NCBI RefSeq assembly: GCF_014202435.1
Contig: NZ_JACHGU010000001.1
Coordinates: 496,001 to 560,000 of the forward strand
Direction: 5' to 3'
Length of the DNA stretch: 64,000 nt
Origin: Pseudoxanthomonas broegbernensis
Lineage (GTDB): Bacteria > Pseudomonadota > Gammaproteobacteria > Xanthomonadales > Xanthomonadaceae
Shown here one piece after another: positions 18,922 to 27,836 of the stretch (position 1 is the first letter of the stretch; each line of letters opens with the position of its first letter). The notes below the pieces were generated by a model. The model was not told the origin of the DNA. It made no database searches and saw only the letters and a list, made by a program, of their open reading frames with translations. Made by a program: the position numbers and the translations under genes.

Positions 18922-19014
18922 GTGTGCCGCGCCTGCCCGTGCGGGCGGTGGAAAACCGGGATCGACGGCACGTCCCCGCCGCCGCGGCCTGGGGGAGCGA
19001 TCCCGGCCCAAGCC

Positions 19015-19020
19015 TACAAT
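19015..19020 (+). promoter_or_regulatory. -10 box (TACAAT) of a probable leaderless transcript
   Basis: TACAAT ends exactly 6 nt before ATG 19027 of the DMT transporter gene, with no ribosome site between. Same geometry as at 16.26 and 57.92 kb. Confidence 0.5.
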
Positions 19021-19026
19021 CGCGCC

Positions 19027-20085
19027 ATGGACGACCGCCGCCGCCCCGATGCCGGAAGCGCACGCGTGCCCGCGAACGCGGCGCATGCGGGTGCCGTCCG
19101 CGGTATGCCGCGCCACGCGCCCGCGCGGCAGGACGCATCCGGGCCGGCGCCGCGCGCCGCGGACGCGGCTCAGCGCCGGCGCCGGCTGTCCGGCGCGCTG
19201 CTGGCGGCGGCCGGCGCGATCCTGTTCTCGGGCAAGGCGATCATCGTCAAGCTCTGCTTCCGCCATGGGGTGGACGCGGTCACCCTGCTGGCGCTGCGGA
19301 TGCTGGTCGCCTTTCCGTTCTTCCTGCTCATGGCAGGGTGGGCCGCGCGCCGCGCGCCGGCGCCGCTGCCGGCGGGCGACCGCTGGCGTGTGGCGCTGCT
19401 GGGCTTCGTCGGCTACTACCTGGCCAGCTTCCTCGACTTCGCCGGGCTGGCTTACATCACCGCCACCCTGGAGCGGCTGATCCTGTACCTCACCCCGACC
19501 CTGGTGCTGCTGATCGGCTGGGCGGCGTTCGGCCGCCGTCCGGGCCGCCTGCAGTGGGTGGCGCTGGGCGTGAGCTACCTGGGCGTGGCGCTGGCCTTCG
19601 GCCACGACCTGCAGACCGGTGGCGACGACATCGTGCTGGGCGGGGCGCTGGTGTTCGGCAGCACGCTGGCCTATGCGTTCTACCTGGCCGGCAGCGGCGA
19701 GGCGGTGGCGCGCGTGGGCGCGGTGCGGCTGACGGCCTACGCCAGCAGCGTGGCCTGCGTGCTGTGCATCGGCCAGTTCCTGCTGCTGCGGCCGCTCGCG
19801 GCGTTGGCGCTGCCGCCGCAGGTGTACTGGCTGTCGCTGCTCAACGGCACGCTGTGCACCGCGGTGCCGATGCTCATGGTGATGCTGGGCGTGGCCCGGA
19901 TCGGCTCCGGGCCGGCCTCGCAGATCGGCATGCTCGGCCCGGTATCCACCATCGTCCTGAGCGTGTTGATCCTGGGCGAGCCGATGGGGCCGTGGCAGGT
20001 GGCCGGCACCCTGCTGGTGCTGGGCGGCGTGCTGCTGGTCACGCGCGCACCGGTTTCCGCACCGCGGCCGCCACGCGCCGCCTGA
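19027..20085 (+). CDS. DMT/EamA-family transporter
   Basis: 352 residues. An Arg/Ala-rich N-terminus (about 50 residues) precedes ten hydrophobic segments in two EamA halves: the first around ILFSGKAIIVKLCFRHGVD and LALRMLVAFPFFLLM, the second around GALVFGSTLAYAFYLAG and MLGPVSTIVLSVLILGEP. Such proteins export or exchange amino acids and other small metabolites; the substrate is unknown. ATG 19027 is preferred over the GTG right after gor because of the -10 box 6 nt upstream. If it is leaderless, this gene is not part of the gor transcript. Confidence 0.88.
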   Translation: MDDRRRPDAGSARVPANAAHAGAVRGMPRHAPARQDASGPAPRAADAAQRRRRLSGALLAAAGAILFSGKAIIVKLCFRHGVDAVTLLALRMLVAFPFFLLMAGWAARRAPAPLPAGDRWRVALLGFVGYYLASFLDFAGLAYITATLERLILYLTPTLVLLIGWAAFGRRPGRLQWVALGVSYLGVALAFGHDLQTGGDDIVLGGALVFGSTLAYAFYLAGSGEAVARVGAVRLTAYASSVACVLCIGQFLLLRPLAALALPPQVYWLSLLNGTLCTAVPMLMVMLGVARIGSGPASQIGMLGPVSTIVLSVLILGEPMGPWQVAGTLLVLGGVLLVTRAPVSAPRPPRAA

Positions 20086-20173
20086 CCGGGCGGCGGCGTC
20101 CGTGCCACGGCCACGGGACGCTAACGAACGCATCGCTACGCTGGCAATTCCCCCACAGACCGAGGCAACCGCC

Positions 20174-20608
20174 ATGGGCATTTCGCGCCACGCCACCGCG
20201 CATTGGGACGGCGACTTCAAGAGCGGCCGGGGTACCCTCGGCACCCCCCAGAGCGGCTTGCTGTCCGGCACCCGCTACGGCTTCAACAGCCGCTTCGGCC
20301 AGGAGAAGGGCACCAACCCCGAGGAGTTGATCGCCGCCGCCCACGCCGGCTGCTTCGCCATGGCGCTGTCGGCCAACCTGACCGAGGCCGGCTTCCCGCC
20401 GGAGACGATCGACGCCCGCGCCGAGGTCGACCTGTCGATGGAAGGCGGCCCCACGCTGTCGCAGATCCGGCTGAAGGTGGAGGCCAAGGTGCCCGGCATC
20501 GACGAGACCAGGTTCCGCGCCGTGGCCGACGACACCAAGCGCAACTGCCCGGTCTCCAAGGCCCTGTCGGCCGTGCCGATCTCGATGGAAGCGACGCTGG
20601 CCGGCTGA
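20174..20608 (+). CDS. osmC: OsmC family peroxiredoxin
   Basis: 144 residues, closely matching E. coli OsmC throughout. The start region is HATAHWDGDFKSGRGTL, then YGFNSRFGQEKGTNPEELIA. The peroxidatic Cys60 lies in AAHAGCFAMALS and the resolving Cys125 in RNCPVSKAL. It reduces organic hydroperoxides in the cytosol, usually with lipoylated proteins as reductant. The start is ATG 20174 (MGISRHAT), 7 nt after CGAGGC. TACGCT about 35 bp upstream is a candidate -10. Confidence 0.94.
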   Translation: MGISRHATAHWDGDFKSGRGTLGTPQSGLLSGTRYGFNSRFGQEKGTNPEELIAAAHAGCFAMALSANLTEAGFPPETIDARAEVDLSMEGGPTLSQIRLKVEAKVPGIDETRFRAVADDTKRNCPVSKALSAVPISMEATLAG

Positions 20609-22366
<1,758 letters not shown>

Positions 22367-22401
22367 GTGGCGTCTGGCCCGGCGGGCCCGCAATCGACAC
22401 G

Positions 22402-22430
22402 AAAGCCCCGCGGAAGCGGGGCTTTTCCTT
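22402..22430 (+). terminator. Rho-independent terminator of purA
   Basis: Perfect 10-bp stem AAAGCCCCGC / GCGGGGCTTT with a GGAA loop, followed by TCCTT. Confidence 0.9.
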
Positions 22431-22524
22431 GTCCGCGCCGGCCCGTCCGCGCCTGCACCGGCGGCCCGCGGATTCAGCTACGCTCCGCCCCAACGAACCA
22501 CGGATCGATTCCAGGGGAAAGGCG

Positions 22525-24030
22525 ATGAAGCGGATCCTGGCAGTGCTGCTTGGCTGGGCGTGTATTGCTTCGCCTGGGCGTGCCGCCGACGCGCCGGCCG
22601 CGCCGGAACCGATCCCGCCCATGCCCGCGGAACTGAAGGAATACTTCGATGCGGCACTGAAGGCCGAGCGCCTTGCCGATCCGCTGCAGCGGTGTCTTGC
22701 CTATCCGGACCTTCCCGGCCACCCATGGCCCGAGCATGTGGTCATGGCCCATTGCACCCGGGTGGCGCGGCCCAAGGCACTGACGCTCGACGAGCTCGAG
22801 CAGATGCTCGGCCAGCCCGACGGCGCCACGGCCATCGATGCGCGCCTGTCCGGCCTGCTGGACGCCCACTTCCAGGACCCAGAGCAGCGCGACCGCATCC
22901 ACGAGTTCTTCCGCCAGTTCGACAGGAACGAGCGCAGCGGTGCCATCGCCACGCGCTGGGTGCGCGCGGCCCCGGAGAGCGCCTTCGCCATGGCGGCGCT
23001 GGGCAGCCATCGCGCCAGGCTCGGGTGGGAGGCACGTGGCACCGCCCTCAGCAAGGACACCTCCCGCCAGCAGCTCAAGCGCATGGAGCAGCATTTCCTC
23101 GCCGCGATCCCGCTGCTCGATGGCGCGCTCGCCCGGGAGCCGCGCCTGGGCCCGGCCTGCGTGGGCCTGTCCCAGATCGGGCGCATGTCTTCCGATGCGC
23201 TGAAGTGGCATGCGCTGGAACACTGCCAGACCATCGACCCCCTCTCGTACTACGTGGTGTCCGAGCTGGTGTACGTGGCGATGCCCAAGTGGGGCGGATC
23301 GGAAGCGGCCCTCGACGCGATGACCGCCTACATCCGTGAGCACATGGACCGGAACCCCGCGCTGCAGGCACAGTTGGCCGTGGTGGAGATGGAGCGCCTG
23401 AAGGCACGGGGGCACGAGGGTGTTGACGCATACATCGCCGCTGCGCGGCTGGCGCCGCAGGCCGACGTGCTCTACGAGGCGAGCTACAGGACCCACCAGT
23501 GGACGAGGGCGGTCTACCTGGCCCAGACCCTGCGCTTCTGGCCCGACTACCGGAACGCCCGCGAGGGACGCTACGCCCACATGTCCAACGCCGAACTGTG
23601 GGACTGGGTGGAGGTGGACCTGGCATGGCTGGTGGAGCACGTTCCCCAGGATCCGGTGTACCGCAACAACTACGTATGGTTGCTGATGAACCAGGAGCGG
23701 TTTGGCGAGGCAGTGCCGCACCTGCGCGTCATGCTCGCGTTGCCCGATCCGACTCCAGGTACGGACCTGACGCTGTGCATCGCCTTGGCGCGGGACCCCA
23801 GGACGGCGGACAGCGACGAAGTCGGCGAGTGCGGTGCAAGGATGATCGTGGCGTATCCGCAGGAAGAGGCCCCGTGGCACTGGCGCGCCCGCTACCTGGC
23901 GGAGCGCGGACAGCGCGAGGCCTTGGTGGAGCTGGTCGCCGAGCTCAGGAAGGTGAGGTTCAAGGGACCCAGTGCATACCGGAGCCTGCTCATTCGCGGT
24001 ATCGAGCGCTACCTGGAGGACACCCAGTGA
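22525..24030 (+). CDS. Exported helical-repeat protein of unknown function
   Basis: 501 residues. Signal peptide about 1-20 (AVLLGWACIASPGRAAD). The remainder is mostly alpha-helical with alternating short helices that look TPR/Sel1-like, for example in the last 150 residues (WDWVEVDLAWLVEHVPQD, NNYVWLLMNQERFGEAVPHL). Cysteines recur (QRCLAYPD, MAHCTRVAR, GECGARM), possibly disulfides in the periplasm. I do not recognise the family. ATG 22525 follows AGGGGAAAGGCG. The stop overlaps the GTG of the next gene (GTGA), so both are co-translated. Confidence 0.75.
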   Translation: MKRILAVLLGWACIASPGRAADAPAAPEPIPPMPAELKEYFDAALKAERLADPLQRCLAYPDLPGHPWPEHVVMAHCTRVARPKALTLDELEQMLGQPDGATAIDARLSGLLDAHFQDPEQRDRIHEFFRQFDRNERSGAIATRWVRAAPESAFAMAALGSHRARLGWEARGTALSKDTSRQQLKRMEQHFLAAIPLLDGALAREPRLGPACVGLSQIGRMSSDALKWHALEHCQTIDPLSYYVVSELVYVAMPKWGGSEAALDAMTAYIREHMDRNPALQAQLAVVEMERLKARGHEGVDAYIAAARLAPQADVLYEASYRTHQWTRAVYLAQTLRFWPDYRNAREGRYAHMSNAELWDWVEVDLAWLVEHVPQDPVYRNNYVWLLMNQERFGEAVPHLRVMLALPDPTPGTDLTLCIALARDPRTADSDEVGECGARMIVAYPQEEAPWHWRARYLAERGQREALVELVAELRKVRFKGPSAYRSLLIRGIERYLEDTQ

Positions 24031-24791
24031 GGCGGCGCAGGCTGCTCGCCTGGACATGCCTGCTCGGCGCGCTGTATCCAGCCGCGGCCTTTGCCGCTGC
24101 CATGGCCGAACCGCCGGACGGCCCGCCTGCGGAAGCACCGGTCGTCGAAGCTTCACCCGATGCGCCCATGCCTGCAGACCAGGATGACGATGCACTGGAC
24201 CCGGCCACGCTGACGGTCGCCTGGTGGCAGTGGGCCATGGCACTGCCCATCGAACCGATGCTCGACGTCGACGGCAGCATGTGCGAGCTGGGTGACTTCG
24301 GGCCGGTCTGGTTCCTCGCCGGGACCGACGGCATCCGCGACGACATCACCCGCACCTGCCAGATCCCGCTGGGCGCGCGCCTGCTGGTGCCCGTGGCCAC
24401 CCGCTACATCGCGCGGACATTCGCGCCACGCAAGGGCGATCCGGTTCCCGGGTGCGAGCACTTGCAGGACCAGGCCGCCATGCCGCCGGAAGGCCTGCTG
24501 CAGGCGACGGTGACGCTTGACGGCGTGGACGTCGGCCCGGTCGCCGAGCGCCGCATCCGCAGTCCTGGCTGCTTCGATCCCTATCCCTGGCTGCCCGCGC
24601 CGGAGGACAAGCCGCCGCCGCTGGCCGCCAGCGATGGCTACTGGTTCCTGCTCGAACCGCTGCCACCTGGCGAGCACGTGCTGGAGGTGAACGCGCATTA
24701 CCGCCGCGAAGGGCAGAGCGGGTTCGAGATCGTGCAGCGTTACCGCTATGTCCTGCGCGCCGGGATGGGCGCGCGCTACGTGGGGCTTTGA
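24027..24791 (+). CDS. Exported protein of unknown function
   Basis: 254 residues, translationally coupled to the preceding gene. Signal peptide about 1-26 (LLAWTCLLGALYPAAAFAAA) and an acidic/Pro-rich linker to about residue 55. Then comes a beta-rich domain starting TVAWWQWAMALPIE, with cysteines at MCELGDFG, RTCQIPLG, GCEHLQDQ and GCFDPYPW that could form two disulfides. It ends in VLEVNAHYRREG and a YRYVLR strand. I do not recognise the family. The GTG start at 24027 overlaps the upstream TGA. Confidence 0.72.
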   Translation: MRRRRLLAWTCLLGALYPAAAFAAAMAEPPDGPPAEAPVVEASPDAPMPADQDDDALDPATLTVAWWQWAMALPIEPMLDVDGSMCELGDFGPVWFLAGTDGIRDDITRTCQIPLGARLLVPVATRYIARTFAPRKGDPVPGCEHLQDQAAMPPEGLLQATVTLDGVDVGPVAERRIRSPGCFDPYPWLPAPEDKPPPLAASDGYWFLLEPLPPGEHVLEVNAHYRREGQSGFEIVQRYRYVLRAGMGARYVGL

Positions 24792-24858
24792 CCTGCGGCG
24801 CAGGAGGCGCCCAAGGCCCCACATCCCGCCACCAAGCGCACGTCTCCGCAGGCCCGCC

Positions 24859-25464
24859 ATGACCCCTCGCACCACCCCCGGCTTCCTGGCCGCAGCCCTG
24901 GTTCTCCTCGCCGGCTGCACCACCGCGCCCGCCACCACGGTCGCGCCATCCCGCGATCCCGGCACCGCCGCGCAGGCCCGGGTACTCGACCGCTTCGCCA
25001 CCCCCGTCCCCGGCATCCACACCGGCGGCCGCATCACCGTCGAGGACCTGCCCGCCCTGCGCGCCGCCGGCATCACCCGCGTCATCGACCTGACCCCCGA
25101 CGCCGAGACCCCCGGCCTGGACGAAGCCGCCGCCGTGCGCGCCGCCGGCCTGTCCTACGACAACCTGCCCATCGCCAGCGCCGCCGACCTCAACCACGAA
25201 TCCGTCGCCGCCTTCGACCAACTGCTGCGCGCCGCCGACGGTTCGACCCTGGTCCACTGCGCCAGCGGCAACCGCGTCGGCGCGCTGGCCGCGCTGCGCG
25301 CCGCCTGGCTGCAGGGTGCCGGCGAGGAGGTTGCCATTGCAGAAGGCCGGCGCTGGGGGTTGCGCAGCCTCGAAGGCGAGGTGCGCAAGCGCCTGGCACG
25401 GGAGCGCTGCCTGGCGTCGGCGCTGCCCAGCAGCGCGATCGAGCAGTGCGGACCGGATGGCTGA
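24859..25464 (+). CDS. Lipoprotein with DUF442/tyrosine-phosphatase-like domain
   Basis: 201 residues. The lipoprotein signal is GFLAAALVLLAGCTT with the lipidated Cys near residue 18. The domain (about 45-165) begins with IHTGGRITVEDLPALRAAGI and carries the loop VHCASGNRVGALAALR. The Cys-x4-Arg spacing is that of the DUF442 / TIGR01244 phosphatase-rhodanese family, whose members are usually cytosolic or fused to metallo-beta-lactamase-like sulfur dioxygenases. Here the domain is anchored in the envelope. ATG 24859 is chosen because it starts the signal sequence directly. Substrate unknown. Confidence 0.8.
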   Translation: MTPRTTPGFLAAALVLLAGCTTAPATTVAPSRDPGTAAQARVLDRFATPVPGIHTGGRITVEDLPALRAAGITRVIDLTPDAETPGLDEAAAVRAAGLSYDNLPIASAADLNHESVAAFDQLLRAADGSTLVHCASGNRVGALAALRAAWLQGAGEEVAIAEGRRWGLRSLEGEVRKRLARERCLASALPSSAIEQCGPDG

Positions 25465-25990
25465 CCGACGACGAGCCTGCCCGCAAGCGTGCCTGCTCTG
25501 GAACAGGCGTGCCTATGTGGGCCTGGAGTACCTGGGTATCACCGGGCTTCCCAAGTACAACTACCAGTTGACGGGCAGGAAATATGCCGAACTTTGCGAG
25601 GTCGGCAAGGGGTTGGCCGAGGAGCTGCGTGGCCTTGGGCTCGAGGGGGCCGGCCTGCTTGATGTGGACTACTTCATCTGGGAGGAGCTCCAGGTCGAGG
25701 AGAACCTGAGCCGGATCGGCCACCAGGAATCGCCCGCGCAGATGTCGCGGGAGGTCGCGCAGGCTGACCCGGAGACGGCGGAGTTCATCCACAACGAGGT
25801 CAAGGACAAGCTGGCGGTATGCCCTGTCCCAATGGCGCGGCGTGTATTACATCTTCGACACTGCATTGAAGCAGGGATACGTTGGGTCGGCCTGTGGTTC
25901 GGAGAATATTCTCGGCCGATGGAAGGACTATGCCGCGCGCGGGCATGGGGGCAACAGTCTGCTGAGAAGGCGGAACCCCGAGGATTTTGA
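25457..25990 (+). pseudogene. Fragment of an unrecognised protein, overlapping a nuclease remnant
   Basis: An open frame whose middle part looks protein-like: RAYVGLEYLGITGLPKYNY, RKYAELCEVGKGLAEELRGL and GAGLLDVDYFIWEEL (about 25505-25720). Codon use and GC are clearly lower than in neighbours. The N-terminal residues overlap the end of the lipoprotein gene and lack a ribosome site. The last third (after about 25820) is the GIY-YIG domain read in the wrong phase. I take it as the C-terminal end of a lost gene, so the given start is nominal. Confidence 0.5.
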
Positions 25991-26108
25991 GTTCAGCGTC
26001 CTGCAGCTCGTCGCACCGTCAATGGAGGCGGGGGAAGTGGTGGCAATCGAGGGTTGCTGGAAACGTCGCCTGCACACGCGCGCGCCGACGGGATTGAACG
26101 ACAACTGA
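25809..26108 (+). pseudogene. GIY-YIG nuclease remnant (C-terminal domain only)
   Basis: Reads SWRYALSQWRGVYYIFDT, then YVGSACGSENILGRW, GHGGNSLLRRRNP and WKRRLHTRAPTGLNDN. This is the full C-terminal GIY-YIG domain of a nuclease family that normally has an N-terminal domain of about 180 residues. That domain is absent: the frame has no start codon before GTG 25842, inside the domain, and the upstream bases code for something else in another phase. Composition is AT-richer than the flanks, so the piece was probably imported and then broken. Confidence 0.75.
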
Positions 26109-26280
26109 CGGCAGTCTCTACACACCCGGGCGGCGCAGCCGTGCGGCACCTCTGATGGGCCCGCGGTTGCGATGCGATCGAAGATAGCGTCCCGCGGTTG
26201 CAGGAACGGCCTGAACGGAGCCCCCCCGGCGTTCACCGCGACGCGATGGGCAATCCATGGTGGCGGGGCACCCACCCCGG

Positions 26281-26286
26281 TATCCT
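26281..26286 (+). promoter_or_regulatory. candidate -10 box (TATCCT) for the DUF2058 gene
   Basis: TATCCT lies 31 nt before ATG 26318. The 209-bp gap after the nuclease remnant otherwise holds no recognisable feature. Confidence 0.3.
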
Positions 26287-26317
26287 GACTTTCCCCGACA
26301 AACCCCTCGGTGCCCCC

Positions 26318-26872
26318 ATGGCCAAGGCCAACCCCCTCCAGGAACAGCTGCTCAAGGCCGGGCTGGTCAAGAAGTCCAAGGTGGCGCAGGTCGCGCGCGA
26401 GCAGGCCAAGGCGCGCGCGGGCAAGGCGCCGCCTGCGGCGGGCGGGATCGAGCGCGAGGCGCAGCGGGCGCGGGCGGAGAAGGCCGAGCGCGACCGCGCC
26501 CTGGAGGCGGAGCGCCGGGCCAGCCTGCGCCAGCGCGAGCTGCAGGCGCAGGCGCGGCAGATCATCCGCGACCGGCGGGTGCCGCGCAGTGGGGAGAGCG
26601 AGTACCGCTTCACGGCCGACGGCGTGATCCGTACGCTGCTGGTGGACGATGAGTTGCGGCAGAAGCTGGCCGCCGGCGTGCTGGTGATCGTGCGCGGCGA
26701 GGGCGATGGCTTCGAGCTGCTGCCACGTGCCGCCGCCGACCAGGTGCGTGAGCGCGACGCGTCGATGGTCATGCTGGACCACGGCCAGGCGGATGCGGCG
26801 GTGGAGCTGCCCACCGACGAGGACGCGGCCTACTACGCGCAGTTCAAGGTACCGGACGACCTGGTCTGGTAG
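26318..26872 (+). CDS. DUF2058 family protein (YaiL-like)
   Basis: 184 residues. The N-terminus NPLQEQLLKAGLVKKSKVAQ and the Lys/Arg/Glu-rich helical middle (about 25-85) are typical of DUF2058, a family of nucleoid- or polynucleotide-associated proteins of unclear role. The C-terminal part is a compact domain with YRFTADGVIRTLLVDDELRQ, and the protein ends AAYYAQFKVPDDLVW. ATG 26318 is the natural start; the frame upstream is not family-like. Confidence 0.9.
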   Translation: MAKANPLQEQLLKAGLVKKSKVAQVAREQAKARAGKAPPAAGGIEREAQRARAEKAERDRALEAERRASLRQRELQAQARQIIRDRRVPRSGESEYRFTADGVIRTLLVDDELRQKLAAGVLVIVRGEGDGFELLPRAAADQVRERDASMVMLDHGQADAAVELPTDEDAAYYAQFKVPDDLVW

Positions 26873-26967
26873 CCGCGGTGCGGTGCATCCACCGGGCGCG
26901 GGCAGGCTCGGAGCCCGGCACGGCATGGCGCGCGGTCCGGGGCGTGAAAGCGCGGCCGACCGGGTTC

Positions 26968-26981
26968 GTCAATAGATTGGC
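26968..26981. promoter_or_regulatory. FleQ-like box
   Basis: GTCAATAGATTGGC matches the FleQ consensus GTCAATAAATTGAC at 12 of 14 positions. It lies about 180 bp upstream of the start site predicted from the sigma-54-type promoter at 27.13 kb. Similarity only; binding is not shown. Confidence 0.35.
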
Positions 26982-27052
26982 GTCAGTCGGTCGGGTCGGA
27001 CGTCCGCGCGCCGACATGCGCTGGATGGGCGGAGGAGCGGAGGAAATGCCTT

Positions 27053-27080
27053 CAAGATCGGGTGCTTGCTGCCGATCTTG
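27053..27080. promoter_or_regulatory. Inverted repeat upstream of a sigma-54-type promoter
   Basis: CAAGATCGG - 10 nt - CCGATCTTG, a perfect 9-bp inverted repeat centred about 90 bp before the predicted start site. That is where enhancer-binding activators of sigma-54 usually sit. It has no T-run, so a terminator role is unlikely. Confidence 0.4.
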
Positions 27081-27127
27081 CAGACGAAGGCTCGGCAATT
27101 CCCATGATTCCCGGGCTGGCGGTTCAC

Positions 27128-27144
27128 CTGGCACGAATCCTGCT
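27128..27144 (+). promoter_or_regulatory. Sigma-54 (RpoN) type promoter
   Basis: CTGGCACGAATCCTGCT matches the consensus YTGGCACGRNNNTTGCW at all but one position, with the required GG-N10-GC spacing. The start site would be near 27155, 65 bp before ATG 27220. Confidence 0.6.
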
Positions 27145-27219
27145 TGGATATCCGTGCGTCCAGGCTCAACCCTTTTGGGGCGGCCCCGGCGCAGGCCCAT
27201 CGGCCGACGGAGTACCCCT

Positions 27220-27534
27220 ATGTCCCGCAATGCAGCCCAATCCACCGTCGTTTCAGGGCCCTGGCCCTCGTCCCCGGCCGTGCTGCCCAAGGGCAAGCCG
27301 GAGCGCCGCGCGCCGCCGCCGGCCGACCCGGCGGCGGCGCGTGCCGGGCTCACCCCGGCGCAACTGAACACGCTCGAGGCGATGGAGATCTTCCGCTGGC
27401 GCCTGGCATTCGTGCGCCGGCCGATGTTCATGGCGCCGATCCCGGTGCTGTTCGACGCGGACAACACCCGCTACGTCGTGATCCAGGAAGACGGCTCGCT
27501 CGACGAGCATCCCACGCTCAAGCTCCGGAGCTGA
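27220..27534 (+). CDS. Conserved hypothetical protein behind a sigma-54-type promoter
   Basis: 104 residues. A disordered Pro/Ala/Arg-rich N-terminus (to about residue 40) precedes a small domain: LNTLEAMEIFRWRLAFVRRP, then PIPVLFDADNTRYVVIQEDG. That motif (a helix, an FVRRP turn, a beta-strand with Phe-Asp and a final EDGS-L-E) belongs to a widespread but uncharacterised family in xanthomonads and pseudomonads. ATG 27220 is used; no strong Shine-Dalgarno is seen. Regulation by RpoN is the best functional hint. Confidence 0.75.
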   Translation: MSRNAAQSTVVSGPWPSSPAVLPKGKPERRAPPPADPAAARAGLTPAQLNTLEAMEIFRWRLAFVRRPMFMAPIPVLFDADNTRYVVIQEDGSLDEHPTLKLRS

Positions 27535-27576
27535 CGCCGGATCTGGCACTGGCAGTCGCCGCTGCGGCGCCGGTTC

Positions 27577-27690
27577 TCAGGGCGTGGCGATGTGGTAGCG
27601 GTTGCGCCCCGTGTTCTTGGCTACGTACAGCGCGGCATCGGCCTCACGCAGGAAGCCGATGATCTGCGCTTCGGTAAAGCGCTTCTTCAC
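27577..27690 (-). pseudogene. Chimera: IS3-type transposase start fused to a GGDEF-protein end
   Basis: 37 codons from GTG 27690, which has GAGGAGATTGGAC upstream. Residues 1-17, VKKRFTEAQIIGFLREA, are the N-terminus of IS3-family OrfA transposases. Residues 16-37, EADAALYVAKNTGRNRY and HIATP, are the C-terminus of a diguanylate cyclase GGDEF domain, followed by TGA. The join falls in a READA-type stretch common to both. It is a scar of an insertion followed by deletion. Not expected to be functional. Confidence 0.82.
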
Positions 27691-27752
27691 GTCCAATCTC
27701 CTCGTGTTGGGGAATTGGGCTCCAGATCGTCGCGCTACTCAAAACCGGGGGG
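27640..27752 (-). mobile_element. Left-end remnant of an IS3-family insertion sequence
   Basis: Covers the 5' end of the transposase orfA (17 codons) and its leader, which reads on the minus strand GGTTTTGAGTAGCGCGACG ... GGAGCCCAATTCCCC ... ACGAGGAGATTGGAC. Such leaders occur at the left end of IS3-family elements. The outer border (about 27752) is a guess, since the terminal repeat and the rest of the element are gone. Confidence 0.5.
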
Positions 27753-27836
27753 CGTCGTGGCGGGCCGCTGACGCCGGCATCGGAGCGTTCATGCCCCGGC
27801 CGCCACAATGGCGGCCCCGCGCGTCATTGGTCGCAT

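Noticed and set aside
18922-19026. GTG directly after gor as start of the DMT transporter
   Set aside because: Would add 35 Cys/Pro-rich residues; ATG 19027 has a -10 box at the exact leaderless distance.
16051-20271. A 1406-codon open frame on the minus strand
   Set aside because: Antisense to the DadA-like, gor and DMT genes, all of which have clear motifs. The product is low-complexity.
27053-27080. Inverted repeat CAAGATCGG/CCGATCTTG as terminator of the DUF2058 gene
   Set aside because: About 180 bp after the stop and no T-run; its position fits an activator site better.
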